Shown one piece after another: positions 1 through 6,469 of a stretch of DNA of 8,679 bases. The DNA is taken from assembly GCA_017991025.1 (NCBI GenBank), contig JAGNMT010000120.1, forward strand, positions 1 to 8,679. The letters are read 5' to 3'. The notes beneath the pieces were generated by a model. The model was given only the letters and a program-made list of their open reading frames with translations. It was not told the origin of the DNA and did not search any database. The stretch's first letter is position 1. Each line of letters starts with the position of its first letter. The stretch comes from Verrucomicrobiales bacterium. GTDB lineage: Bacteria; Verrucomicrobiota; Verrucomicrobiia; Verrucomicrobiales; DEV007. Position numbers and translations under genes: made by a program.

Positions 1-45
1 CGCTGGATTGAGGCTCCGCTGGAGGCGGCGGAGATTGCCGATTAA
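1..45 (+). CDS. C-terminal tail of an upstream gene (partial)
   Basis: Frame 1 is open from the window edge and reads 14 residues ending in EIAD before a TAA at 43-45. The stop lies 7 bases before the stop codon of the convergent methyltransferase gene, which is a normal tail-to-tail arrangement. The fragment is too short to assign a function, and an open frame of this length could occur by chance. It is listed because no other gene explains bases 1-52. Confidence 0.35.
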   Translation, partial: RWIEAPLEAAEIAD

Positions 46-52
46 AACTGGC

Positions 53-1273
53 TCACTTCCTCTCCAACGTCACGACACACTCCAGATGCCGCGTCTGGGG
101 AAAGAGGTCGAACGGCTGTATGTTCGTGATGTTGTAGTGATCCTTCAAGATCTCCAGATCACGGATCTGGGTGGCCGGGTTGCAGCTCACGTAGACGACC
201 CGGCGCGGGCCGAAGGTGATGAGCTGGTCGAGGAACTCCTGACTGCTGCCCTTTCTGGGCGGATCGATGACCACGGCAGTCGTGGTCGGAGGGAAGTTGA
301 CTTCCCCGAAAATATTCGACGCGTCGCCGGTAATGAAGCGGCAGTTGGTGATACCGTTCTGCGAAGCATTACGCTTGGCCCAGTCAATCGAGGACTCGCT
401 GATCTCGATGCCGACCGCTTCCTCAAAATCGCGGGCCGCCGTCAGGCAAAACAAGCCGGAGCCACAATAGGCATCGACCAGATGTGTCACCCCTCCGTCA
501 CCTAGCGCCTCCTTTTTCACGTGGTCAGCAAAGTCAGAGAGAATATGCGGATTGTTCTGGAAGAACTCACCGGCGTGGAAGGAAAATTTCAAAGCCCCGA
601 CCTGTTGTTCACACATTTCCGTAGGGTCGGTACAGACGTAGCCGTCGAGAGAGTCCCGCAGGAGGAGGGTCGCCCCCTTTTTGTAAGAACGGGCATTGGC
701 GGTAACCTCGCGGCGAACCTGCGGCAATTTGGCATTGATCGTCTCTGATGCGATGGGGCACTGCGGCACATCGAGGACCTGCTGAAGGCGGCCCTCAACG
801 AGAAAGCCGATCGCTCCCATCTGCCCGTTTTTGGGCTTCTGGAAATGCGGCGTGATCTTGGACCGGTAGCCGTAGGTGAGTGGTGAAGGATGGACCGGGG
901 CGACGGGAAATTCGATTCCCGCCATGCGCTGGAGCAGTTCCGCGACCTGGCCACGTTTCCAATCCAACTGGGCGGAGTAGGACAGGTTCTGATACTGACA
1001 TCCGCCGCATTGGCCGAAAAGCGAGCAGCGCGGAGCGACCCTGTCAGGACTCGGCCGGACCACTTCGACGAGATCGGCTTCCGAAAAACTGGCGCTATTG
1101 CGGAAAACACGGGCTTTGACCCGCTCTCCGGGAAGGGAGTGGGAAACGAATACGACCCAATCATTCACTCGCCCTACACCTTTTCCAAGGTTAGTTAACG
1201 AATCGATCTCGATCTCCAGTTCCTGGTGATAAGCGAAAGGGGTGGCGTTGAATCGGGGGGCTGGTCGGGACAT
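53..1273 (-). CDS. TRAM-domain class I SAM-dependent RNA m5U methyltransferase (RumA/RlmD/TrmA family)
   Basis: A 406-residue enzyme expected to transfer a methyl group from S-adenosylmethionine to C5 of a uridine in rRNA or tRNA. An N-terminal TRAM RNA-binding domain covers about residues 14-75. It is followed by the RumA-type 4Fe-4S ligand set C83, C89, C92 (CX5CX2C) and a likely fourth ligand C172. The Rossmann methyltransferase domain has FFQNN (237-241), the SAM-binding loop DAYCGSG (267-273), DPPRKG (337-342), the catalytic cysteine C364 in YVSCNPAT, and the C-terminal HLE motif with the probable general base E398. Length is close to E. coli RlmD (about 430). The Fe-S cysteines favour an rRNA enzyme (RlmD/RlmC type) over TrmA, but substrate position cannot be read from sequence, so no symbol is given. 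ATG at 1273 gives a full TRAM domain; no clear Shine-Dalgarno precedes it. The gene is divergent from glgB. Confidence 0.93.
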   Translation of the reverse strand: MSRPAPRFNATPFAYHQELEIEIDSLTNLGKGVGRVNDWVVFVSHSLPGERVKARVFRNSASFSEADLVEVVRPSPDRVAPRCSLFGQCGGCQYQNLSYSAQLDWKRGQVAELLQRMAGIEFPVAPVHPSPLTYGYRSKITPHFQKPKNGQMGAIGFLVEGRLQQVLDVPQCPIASETINAKLPQVRREVTANARSYKKGATLLLRDSLDGYVCTDPTEMCEQQVGALKFSFHAGEFFQNNPHILSDFADHVKKEALGDGGVTHLVDAYCGSGLFCLTAARDFEEAVGIEISESSIDWAKRNASQNGITNCRFITGDASNIFGEVNFPPTTTAVVIDPPRKGSSQEFLDQLITFGPRRVVYVSCNPATQIRDLEILKDHYNITNIQPFDLFPQTRHLECVVTLERK

Positions 1274-1357
1274 GGCACTGAAGATGCTAGGGCCAAATTA
1301 CGCAATCTACGGAACCCTGCTTTCGAAAAATCAATTTTAGTCTTACACTGTTTTGTT

Positions 1358-3565
1358 ATGTCGTCACAATCAAGCACTTGCAGTTCCAATCCGAACGAAA
1401 TCTCCTTAATCCTGGGTGCGGCTCACGGAGATCCCTTCGGTTTTCTGGGGCTGCACCTGAATCCCGGCGGGACTGGGATGGTATTGCGAGTCTTCCGGCC
1501 TCATACGTCTTTCGTACACGTCACCCCGGAGGGCGGGGAGGCAATCGAGATGAATTGCCTCAGGCGTGAAGGATTCTACGAATGTCTTTTCCCTGATCGG
1601 ACCGAAGGCTTCGCCTACACCCTCACCTTTAAATTCGGAGACGTGGTGACGGAGCCTCTCACCGATCCCTACTCCTTCGGGCCGGTCCTTGGCGAGCAGG
1701 ACGTTTATTTTCTTGGCGAAGGGACCCATCGCCGTCTCTGGAAAACCATGGGGGCGCATCTCCGTGAGTTCGGTGGCATCAAGGGGATCTCTTTCGCGGT
1801 CTGGGCCCCCAATGCCCACCGGGTCAGTGTTGTGGGCGATTTCAACGGCTGGGATGGACGGGTTCACCCGATGCGCAACCACAATGGCATCTGGGAAATT
1901 TTTATCCCGCACCTGTGCACCGGCGATCACTACAAATTCGAGATCGTCGGGGCGGGGGGCAATCTTTTTGTGAAGAGCGACCCTTTCGCTTTTTTCTCCC
2001 AGCACGGGCCCGAGACGGCGAGCATCATTTATGATCTGAATCGATACGAATGGCAGGACAAAGACTGGATGGAGAAGCGGGCGAAGCGCGATCCCTATCA
2101 CGGCCCGATGTCCATCTACGAAGTCCATCTTGGTTCCTGGAAACGTCGTTTTGACGAGGGAAATCGCTTCCTCAGCTACCTCGAACTCGCCGATGAGCTG
2201 ATCAACTATGTCGCCGACATGGGCTACACCCATATCGAGTTGATGCCGGTGGCAGAGTTCCCCTTCGACGGTTCCTGGGGGTATCAGGGTTGCGGGTATT
2301 TTGCCCCGACGAGCCGTTTCGGGACACCGGATGAGTTCCGGCAGTTTGTAGACCGGTGTCACCAGCGCGGCATCGGAATCATCGTTGACTGGGTTCCCGC
2401 CCATTTCCCGAAAGACGCCCACGGACTCGCCCGCTTTGATGGAACGTCGCTTTATGAACACGCCGACCCCCGGCAGGGGGAGCATGCGGACTGGGGCACT
2501 CTAATTTTCAATTTCGGTCGCAACGAGGTTCGAAATTTCCTGATCAGCAATGCGATGTTCTGGCTGCAGGAATTCCACATCGACGGTCTCCGCGTCGATG
2601 CCGTCGCGTCGATGCTTTACCTGGATTACTCGCGCGAGGACGGGCAATGGATCCCGAATCAATATGGCGGACGGGAGAATATCGAGGCGATCGAGTTTGT
2701 AAAACAGCTCAACCAGATCTGCTACGAGGAGAACCCGGGAATCATGACCCTCGCTGAAGAGTCGACGGCATTCCCCGGAGTGTCACGGCCCGTTGACACG
2801 GGTGGGCTCGGATTCGGGTTCAAGTGGAACATGGGCTGGATGAACGACTCGCTCAGCTACATGAGCCACGAGCCCATTCACCGGAAGTACCATCACGGAA
2901 AAGCGACTTTCTCGATGATCTACGCCTATCATGAGAACTATATCCTCGTCCTCAGTCACGACGAAGTGGTTCACGGGAAAGGCTCCCTCATTCAAAAAAT
3001 GCCCGGAGACCGCTGGCAGCAGATGGCGAATGCCCGATTTTTCCTCGCGTGGATGTTCGCCCATCCCGGCAAAAAGCTGCTTTTCCAAGGCATTGACATC
3101 GGACAGTCCGAAGAGTGGAACTACTCCGAAAGCCTTCCCTGGCACCTCCTTGATTTCCCGGAGCACAGTGGATTCCAGCGCCTCGTGCGCGATCTCAACC
3201 GAGTCTATACGTCTGAAACCGCGCTCCATGAACTCGATCACGAACCGGGCGGATTCGAATGGATCGATCACAATGACGCGAAACACAGCCTTTTCTCATT
3301 TGTCCGGCGCAGCCGATCCGGGGAGAGCGTCGTCGTGATCGTTAATGCGACGCCGGTTCCCCGGTCCGGGTATCGGCTGGGAGTGCCGGATCACGGATTT
3401 TACGAGGAGATCCTGAATTCCGACTCCAGTCTCTACGGAGGTTCCAATATCGGTGCTGCCGGCGGTATTCCCGCGCAGGAACAGGCGGCGCATGGCAGAA
3501 CCTATTCGATCCAGATCGAGGTGCCGCCCCTCGCGACCGTTTTCTTCAAACGCCGGGCAGTCTGA
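1358..3565 (+). CDS. glgB: 1,4-alpha-glucan branching enzyme GlgB
   Basis: A 735-residue GH13 enzyme that cuts alpha-1,4-glucan chains and rejoins them through alpha-1,6 bonds during glycogen synthesis in the cytoplasm. The E. coli enzyme is 728 residues. An N-terminal beta domain (about 12-105) precedes a CBM48 module with GDFNGWDG near residues 160-167. The catalytic barrel starts near PMSIYEVHLGSW (251). Conserved regions are DWVPAHFP (344-351), GLRVDAVASMLY with nucleophile D414, LAEEST with acid/base E467, and LSHDEVVHGKGS with D535. The spacing of these three acids equals that of E. coli D405/E458/D526. An all-beta C-terminal domain begins near 625. The start at ATG 1358 is preferred: an in-frame ATG at 1226 would overlap the divergent gene by 48 bases and add 44 residues with no family resemblance. 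No good ribosome binding site precedes 1358. No other glycogen gene lies in the window. Confidence 0.97.
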   Translation: MSSQSSTCSSNPNEISLILGAAHGDPFGFLGLHLNPGGTGMVLRVFRPHTSFVHVTPEGGEAIEMNCLRREGFYECLFPDRTEGFAYTLTFKFGDVVTEPLTDPYSFGPVLGEQDVYFLGEGTHRRLWKTMGAHLREFGGIKGISFAVWAPNAHRVSVVGDFNGWDGRVHPMRNHNGIWEIFIPHLCTGDHYKFEIVGAGGNLFVKSDPFAFFSQHGPETASIIYDLNRYEWQDKDWMEKRAKRDPYHGPMSIYEVHLGSWKRRFDEGNRFLSYLELADELINYVADMGYTHIELMPVAEFPFDGSWGYQGCGYFAPTSRFGTPDEFRQFVDRCHQRGIGIIVDWVPAHFPKDAHGLARFDGTSLYEHADPRQGEHADWGTLIFNFGRNEVRNFLISNAMFWLQEFHIDGLRVDAVASMLYLDYSREDGQWIPNQYGGRENIEAIEFVKQLNQICYEENPGIMTLAEESTAFPGVSRPVDTGGLGFGFKWNMGWMNDSLSYMSHEPIHRKYHHGKATFSMIYAYHENYILVLSHDEVVHGKGSLIQKMPGDRWQQMANARFFLAWMFAHPGKKLLFQGIDIGQSEEWNYSESLPWHLLDFPEHSGFQRLVRDLNRVYTSETALHELDHEPGGFEWIDHNDAKHSLFSFVRRSRSGESVVVIVNATPVPRSGYRLGVPDHGFYEEILNSDSSLYGGSNIGAAGGIPAQEQAAHGRTYSIQIEVPPLATVFFKRRAV

Positions 3566-3581
3566 TCGGGACAACACAAAC

Positions 3582-3601
3582 CGGGAGGTTTTCTCCTCCC
3601 G
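3582..3601. terminator. Stem-loop between convergent glgB and lipoprotein gene
   Basis: CGGGAGG (3582-3588) pairs perfectly with CCTCCCG (3595-3601) around a 6-base loop. It lies between the glgB stop at 3565 and the lipoprotein stop at 3631. The following T tracts are short on both strands (GTTTGTGTTG on the minus side, TT on the plus side). It is a plausible bidirectional terminator, not a textbook one. Confidence 0.5.
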
Positions 3602-3630
3602 TTCCCTACAAATAGAGACCCGATTACCGA

Positions 3631-3999
3631 TCAGTAACCTCTGCCCCGGTAATAACCCCGGCGAGGAGGCCCGTAGTTGGGAGGATAATAACCGCCCCGA
3701 TTGGGCCCATAATAGCCTCCTTGATTAGGAACGTAATAGCCTCCTTGATTCGGCCCGTAATAACCACCCTGATTATAGTAATAGTTGCGGGCGGCACGAT
3801 TTTTAGAAATCTCCGACCCGGCAATCGCTCCGATAGCTCCACCGACCAGAGCACCCGTCTCATCCCCGATCAAGGCACCGGTTCCCGCACCAATGGCGCC
3901 TCCGATCAACGCTCCGCGCTCCCCCGGCGTGCAGGAAATCAAAGTGGAGGCGGCAAGAAGACCCGCCGCAAGAAGGCATAACCGGGAGGAATTTTTCAT
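3631..3999 (-). CDS. Glycine-zipper lipoprotein with Tyr/Gly/Pro/Asn/Gln repeat tail
   Basis: A 122-residue predicted lipoprotein of unknown specific role. A short basic N-terminus and hydrophobic stretch end in the lipobox LISC with C23 as the lipidation site. T24 follows, so by the E. coli Lol rule it would go to the outer membrane. Residues 29-61 are a glycine-zipper segment made of two similar halves (GALIGGAIGAG and GALVGGAIGAIAG), as in the 17-kDa antigen/OmpA-type glycine-zipper families. Residues 76-107 are four imperfect 8-residue units of the form NQGGYYGP, followed by an Arg/Gly/Tyr-rich end. Such zippers are thought to pack helices in or at membranes. The tail looks disordered or adhesive, but its function is not known. 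A near copy lies just upstream on the same strand. The start is backed by the shared leader TAACG-type sequence and signal peptide. Confidence 0.85.
   Translation of the reverse strand: MKNSSRLCLLAAGLLAASTLISCTPGERGALIGGAIGAGTGALIGDETGALVGGAIGAIAGSEISKNRAARNYYYNQGGYYGPNQGGYYVPNQGGYYGPNRGGYYPPNYGPPRRGYYRGRGY
3686..3781. repeat. Four imperfect 24-bp tandem repeats inside the lipoprotein gene
   Basis: On the plus strand each unit begins TAATA: 3686-3709, 3710-3733, 3734-3757 and 3758-3781. The second and third units are closest, sharing TAATAGCCTCCTTGATT. Each unit encodes eight residues on the minus strand (NQGGYYGP type). Gain or loss of a whole unit would keep the reading frame. Confidence 0.85.
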
Positions 4000-4039
4000 A
4001 ACGTTTCTTTAAGATTTGTGTTTGCTTCAGCTTCAATCA

Positions 4040-4050
4040 GTCACTGTGAC
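4040..4050. promoter_or_regulatory. Palindrome GTCACTGTGAC, possible operator
   Basis: A perfect 5-1-5 inverted repeat lies 41 bases upstream of the start codon of the 3631-3999 lipoprotein gene, in the 209-base gap between the two paralogues. Its position suits a transcription factor site. No convincing -35/-10 pair was found next to it, so the role is a guess. Confidence 0.2.
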
Positions 4051-4208
4051 CATTCATGGACGAATGAAACCAAGCGTCTATGAAAAGAAATTTCAGAAAT
4101 TCTTGTTAATCGTAACGATGGAAAAATCCGCTTCTGGAAATCGACGAGTCCGGGATCCCGGCACGGACCCCGGCGCTACCACAAAAAGGAGGCAATTTGT
4201 CCCGCAGA

Positions 4209-4445
4209 TCAATAACGGCCGTAATATCGATTGCGCGCCGCACGATTTTTGGAAATTTCAGACCCGGCGATAGCACCGACCGCTCCCCCGATGAGAGCAC
4301 CTGTTCCATCGCCGATCAAAGCTCCGGCTCCCGCTCCGATAGCGCCGCCAACAAGCGCCCCGCGTTCCCCGGGCGTGCAGGAAATCATGGTCAGGGCAGC
4401 AAAAAGCCCCATGCTGAGAAGACTCATTTTAAAAGAGTTTTTCAT
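4209..4445 (-). CDS. Short glycine-zipper lipoprotein, paralogue of the downstream gene
   Basis: A 78-residue predicted lipoprotein. The signal peptide ends in MISC with C23 as lipidation site, at exactly the same position as in its neighbour, and T24 again suggests outer-membrane sorting. From T24 to N72 it matches the downstream lipoprotein at 44 of 49 positions, the changes being conservative (I/V, T/A, E/G). After the shared KNRAARN it ends at once with RYYGRY, so it lacks the four 8-residue repeats but keeps an ending like that of the longer copy. Both genes also share TTTTTCATAACGT (plus strand) across the start codon. This is a tandem duplication. Role unknown; glycine-zipper lipoproteins are often envelope-associated and stress-linked. 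Confidence 0.85.
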   Translation of the reverse strand: MKNSFKMSLLSMGLFAALTMISCTPGERGALVGGAIGAGAGALIGDGTGALIGGAVGAIAGSEISKNRAARNRYYGRY

Positions 4446-4634
4446 AACGTATCTAGTGTTTCTTGTTTGGTTGTTAGATTCAACCGATCAACCTGCAGCG
4501 GAAGAACGGGAGGACTTAGCTGGCCTAACTCTGGCAAAAAATAGTGCACTTGGGAAGGCAAAAAATGATAAAAGCCGGTACAATTTCTCTTTCCGCGCAG
4601 GGCGCGGCAGTCGTTCGCAGGGGACGCTTCGGCC
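4446..4634. other. Intergenic region between ruvX and the lipoprotein pair
   Basis: No gene is visible here. It should hold the promoter of the short lipoprotein and the 3' end of the manC-ruvX transcript. Small elements seen are GGTTG (4469-4473) with CAACC (4481-4485) as an inverted repeat, TCAACC repeated at 4480-4485 and 4488-4493, GGCAAAAAAT repeated at 4533-4542 and 4557-4566, and a GC stem CCGCGC/GCGCGG (4593-4607) that lacks a T tract. No standard terminator or sigma-70 promoter was convincing. Confidence 0.4.
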
Positions 4635-5069
4635 TCAATAACCGTTTCGCCTATCAAGCCATTGCTGCAGGATTTCCATCGCTGCTGCCTGGTCAATGAT
4701 CTTTCGCGAGTTCTTTGTGTTGCGCCCTGCCGCATGCAGCTTCTCCATGGCGCTTGTGGTGGTAAGTCGCTCATCCACCTCATGAAGGGTGATCGAATCC
4801 GGAAGCATCGGACGGAGCAGTGCCACGAACTGGCGCACACCCTTCACTGCTTCACCTTCCTCCCCGTTCATGTGGAGAGGTAGTCCCACCACGAGGTGTT
4901 CCGTCCTCCTTTCCCGCACCAGTTCGGCAATACGCCGGGCGGCCCTATCCAAATTCGCCGCCGGCACGGTTTCGAGAGGATGAGCAAGCATGCCGATATC
5001 GTCACTCACCGCAAGACCAATCCGGGCGGTCCCATAGTCCACCCCCATCGCTTTGACCCACTCGCTCAT
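4635..5069 (-). CDS. ruvX: RuvX/YqgF family pre-16S rRNA nuclease (Holliday junction resolvase-like)
   Basis: A 144-residue RNase H-fold protein; E. coli YqgF is 138. The family is known for trimming the 5' end of pre-16S rRNA and was earlier predicted to be a Holliday junction resolvase. Visible motifs are GVDYGTARIGLAVSD with catalytic D11, the strand-turn VVGLPLHMNGEEG (60-72), DERLTT with E100, and IIDQAAAMEILQ with D126. All expected acidic residues are present, so it should be active. It follows manC by 17 bases on the same strand and is probably co-transcribed with it, though the two functions are not obviously linked. ATG 5069 is the likely start because the first beta strand begins at residue 7. 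Confidence 0.93.
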   Translation of the reverse strand: MSEWVKAMGVDYGTARIGLAVSDDIGMLAHPLETVPAANLDRAARRIAELVRERRTEHLVVGLPLHMNGEEGEAVKGVRQFVALLRPMLPDSITLHEVDERLTTTSAMEKLHAAGRNTKNSRKIIDQAAAMEILQQWLDRRNGY

Positions 5070-5086
5070 TTCCCGGTATCTGTGTC

Positions 5087-6169
5087 TCAGAGCAATTCGT
5101 CCGGGAGCAGATCGACCAGTTTCTTGATCTGATCGGCCTCACTCCGGTTCGCCACGAGGAGAGCGTCCTCCGTTTGTACGACGATGAGGTTATCCACCCC
5201 GAGCAGCGTGATGAGCGGGGCACCCGGAAAAGAAAAAAGAATGTTATTTCTCGAATCGACCGAGAGAACGGGGCCACGGTAGGCATTGTCGGCTTCATCC
5301 CGCTCGAGATACTTGGCCACTGAGGGCCAACCTCCGACATCGTCCCACCCGACTTCGGCCTCAAGGTTGAGAATACGCCCGGCTCTTTCCATCAGAGCAA
5401 AGTCGATGGAGATCTTGTCCAACATCGGGAATTTTTCCTTCACGGTCGCTCCAAAATCGCCGGAATCGCGGAGTTCGATGACAAAATCAGCAAGCGGCGG
5501 GCAGTGCTGAGAGAGTTCCCGCATCAGAGTCGGGATAGTCCAGACGAAAATCCCGGCATTCCAGGAAAAGCCCCCCCTTTCGAGATAACCGGTGGCGGTC
5601 TCGACCGAGGGTTTTTCGCGAAATCGAGTAACCTCATAAATATCGGCTCCGTTCCCGTCCCCGGCCGCCCCGATAACGGCTCCCCGCTCAATGTATCCGT
5701 AGCTGGGACAAGGCCAATCGGGTTTGATGCCGAGAGTGACAATGGCCGCTTCGGTCTCGGCAGCCCACGCGGCGGCGCGGAGGACATTGCGAAACTCCTC
5801 CTCCTTAATCACGAGCTGGTCAGCCGGCAGAGCAATCATCGTGGCGTTCGGGTTGCGCGCGGCGATCCATCCGGCGGCGAGAGCGATCGCCGGGGCGGTA
5901 TCACGACGGGCGGGCTCGGCAACAATGTTTTCGGCCGGTAATTGAGGAAGAACGGCCCGAACCGCGTCGAGCTGGGCTTCGTTCGTGAGAACGAGAATCT
6001 GCTCAGGCGGGACCAATCCGTCGAGACGATTGATGGCCTTTTCGATCAATGTCTCATCGTCGAAGAGGTTGAGCAGCTGCTTCGGACGGGCATTCCGGCT
6101 CAGCGGCCAGAAGCGGGTGCCGCTGCCACCGGCAAGAATGAGGGCGAAGAGATTGGATGAAGTTGACAT
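5087..6169 (-). CDS. manC: Mannose-1-phosphate guanylyltransferase
   Basis: A 360-residue cytoplasmic enzyme making GDP-mannose from mannose-1-phosphate and GTP, for polysaccharide or glycan synthesis. The nucleotidyltransferase signature LAGGSGTRFWPLSR (12-25) is followed by PKQ (29-31). Further family motifs are EPARRDTAPA (85-94), LPADQLV (114-120), YGYIE (157-161), FREKP (183-187), GFSWNAGIFVW (200-210), SIDFALMER (254-262) and WDDVGGW (275-281), then a short left-handed-helix-like segment with LIVVQTEDALLV (328-339). It lacks the C-terminal phosphomannose isomerase domain of the roughly 470-residue bifunctional ManC/AlgA type, so it is the short single-function form. It leads a likely two-gene operon with ruvX. 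No clear ribosome binding site precedes ATG 6169. Its mannose-1-phosphate-supplying partner (ManB) is not in the window. Confidence 0.95.
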   Translation of the reverse strand: MSTSSNLFALILAGGSGTRFWPLSRNARPKQLLNLFDDETLIEKAINRLDGLVPPEQILVLTNEAQLDAVRAVLPQLPAENIVAEPARRDTAPAIALAAGWIAARNPNATMIALPADQLVIKEEEFRNVLRAAAWAAETEAAIVTLGIKPDWPCPSYGYIERGAVIGAAGDGNGADIYEVTRFREKPSVETATGYLERGGFSWNAGIFVWTIPTLMRELSQHCPPLADFVIELRDSGDFGATVKEKFPMLDKISIDFALMERAGRILNLEAEVGWDDVGGWPSVAKYLERDEADNAYRGPVLSVDSRNNILFSFPGAPLITLLGVDNLIVVQTEDALLVANRSEADQIKKLVDLLPDELL

Positions 6170-6208
6170 GTCGCAAGCAAAAAGGGGCGCTGCTTGTGCT
6201 TCCCGTAA

Positions 6209-6469
6209 AGGAAAATTGATTGTCCAAATGGGAGTTCAGGAAGTAGAGGGAAAGGTCAATTCAATTCCCGATTTATCAAGACTCACCTCGCGCGCCTCCT
6301 TCTGATCCCATCGCTTCTTTGCCTGGACGCACCTCTCGCGGCGCTTGGCTGGGCGACCTCACTTTCCTCTGATTTTGCAGAACAGGGCCTGCAATCGACC
6401 TCGCGGGCAAATCTCGCCGCCCTGTTTCTGAGCGTATGGATCATCTACCTGTTTGATCGCCTCTACGAT
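6209..6469 (+). other. In-frame upstream extension of the membrane protein gene, without a normal start codon
   Basis: The frame of the next gene is open back to the TAA at 6206-6208. From about 6284 it looks coding: it reads a hydrophobic helix (LLLIPSLLCLDAPLAALGW) and a second one (LAALFLSVWIIYLFDRLYD) that continues into the gene, with codon use like the neighbours. No ATG, GTG or TTG occurs in this frame before GTG 6470. The only alternatives are ATT 6215, ATC 6275 or CTG 6302. In another frame, TTG 6216 with AAAGGA just ahead and ATG 6228 open a 26-29-residue stretch that ends at TGA 6303, exactly where the hydrophobic coding begins. A one-base indel (real or assembly) joining the two frames would give a normal gene. 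This block also holds the divergent start region of manC. Confidence 0.6.

Noticed and set aside
8..505. Plus-strand open frame of 165 codons
   Set aside because: It is antisense to the methyltransferase gene, whose protein carries all family motifs; the plus-strand translation resembles nothing and is a codon-bias shadow.
1226..1357. Longer glgB start at ATG 1226
   Set aside because: It would add 44 residues with no branching-enzyme resemblance and overlap the divergent methyltransferase gene by 48 bases.
1406..2485. Minus-strand open frame of 359 codons
   Set aside because: It lies wholly antisense to glgB, including conserved catalytic regions, and its translation shows no domain pattern.
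3686..3781. CRISPR-like spacing of 24-bp repeats
   Set aside because: The units are directly adjacent without spacers, in phase with codons, and encode a peptide repeat.
4150..4161. Palindrome CCGGGATCCCGG downstream of the short lipoprotein gene
   Set aside because: No loop and no T tract follow closely; short GC palindromes of this kind are expected in GC-rich DNA.
4186..4544. AAGGAGG (4186-4192) four bases before TTG 4197 and an open frame of 115 codons
   Set aside because: The Shine-Dalgarno match is striking, but the frame runs antisense through a well-conserved lipoprotein gene and its product has no recognisable features.
4593..4607. GC stem CCGCGC-AGG-GCGCGG after ruvX as a terminator
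   Set aside because: On the minus strand it is followed by an A-rich run and not by T residues, so it does not fit an intrinsic terminator.
5504..5941. Plus-strand open frame of 145 codons
   Set aside because: Antisense to manC across its conserved motifs; a shadow frame.
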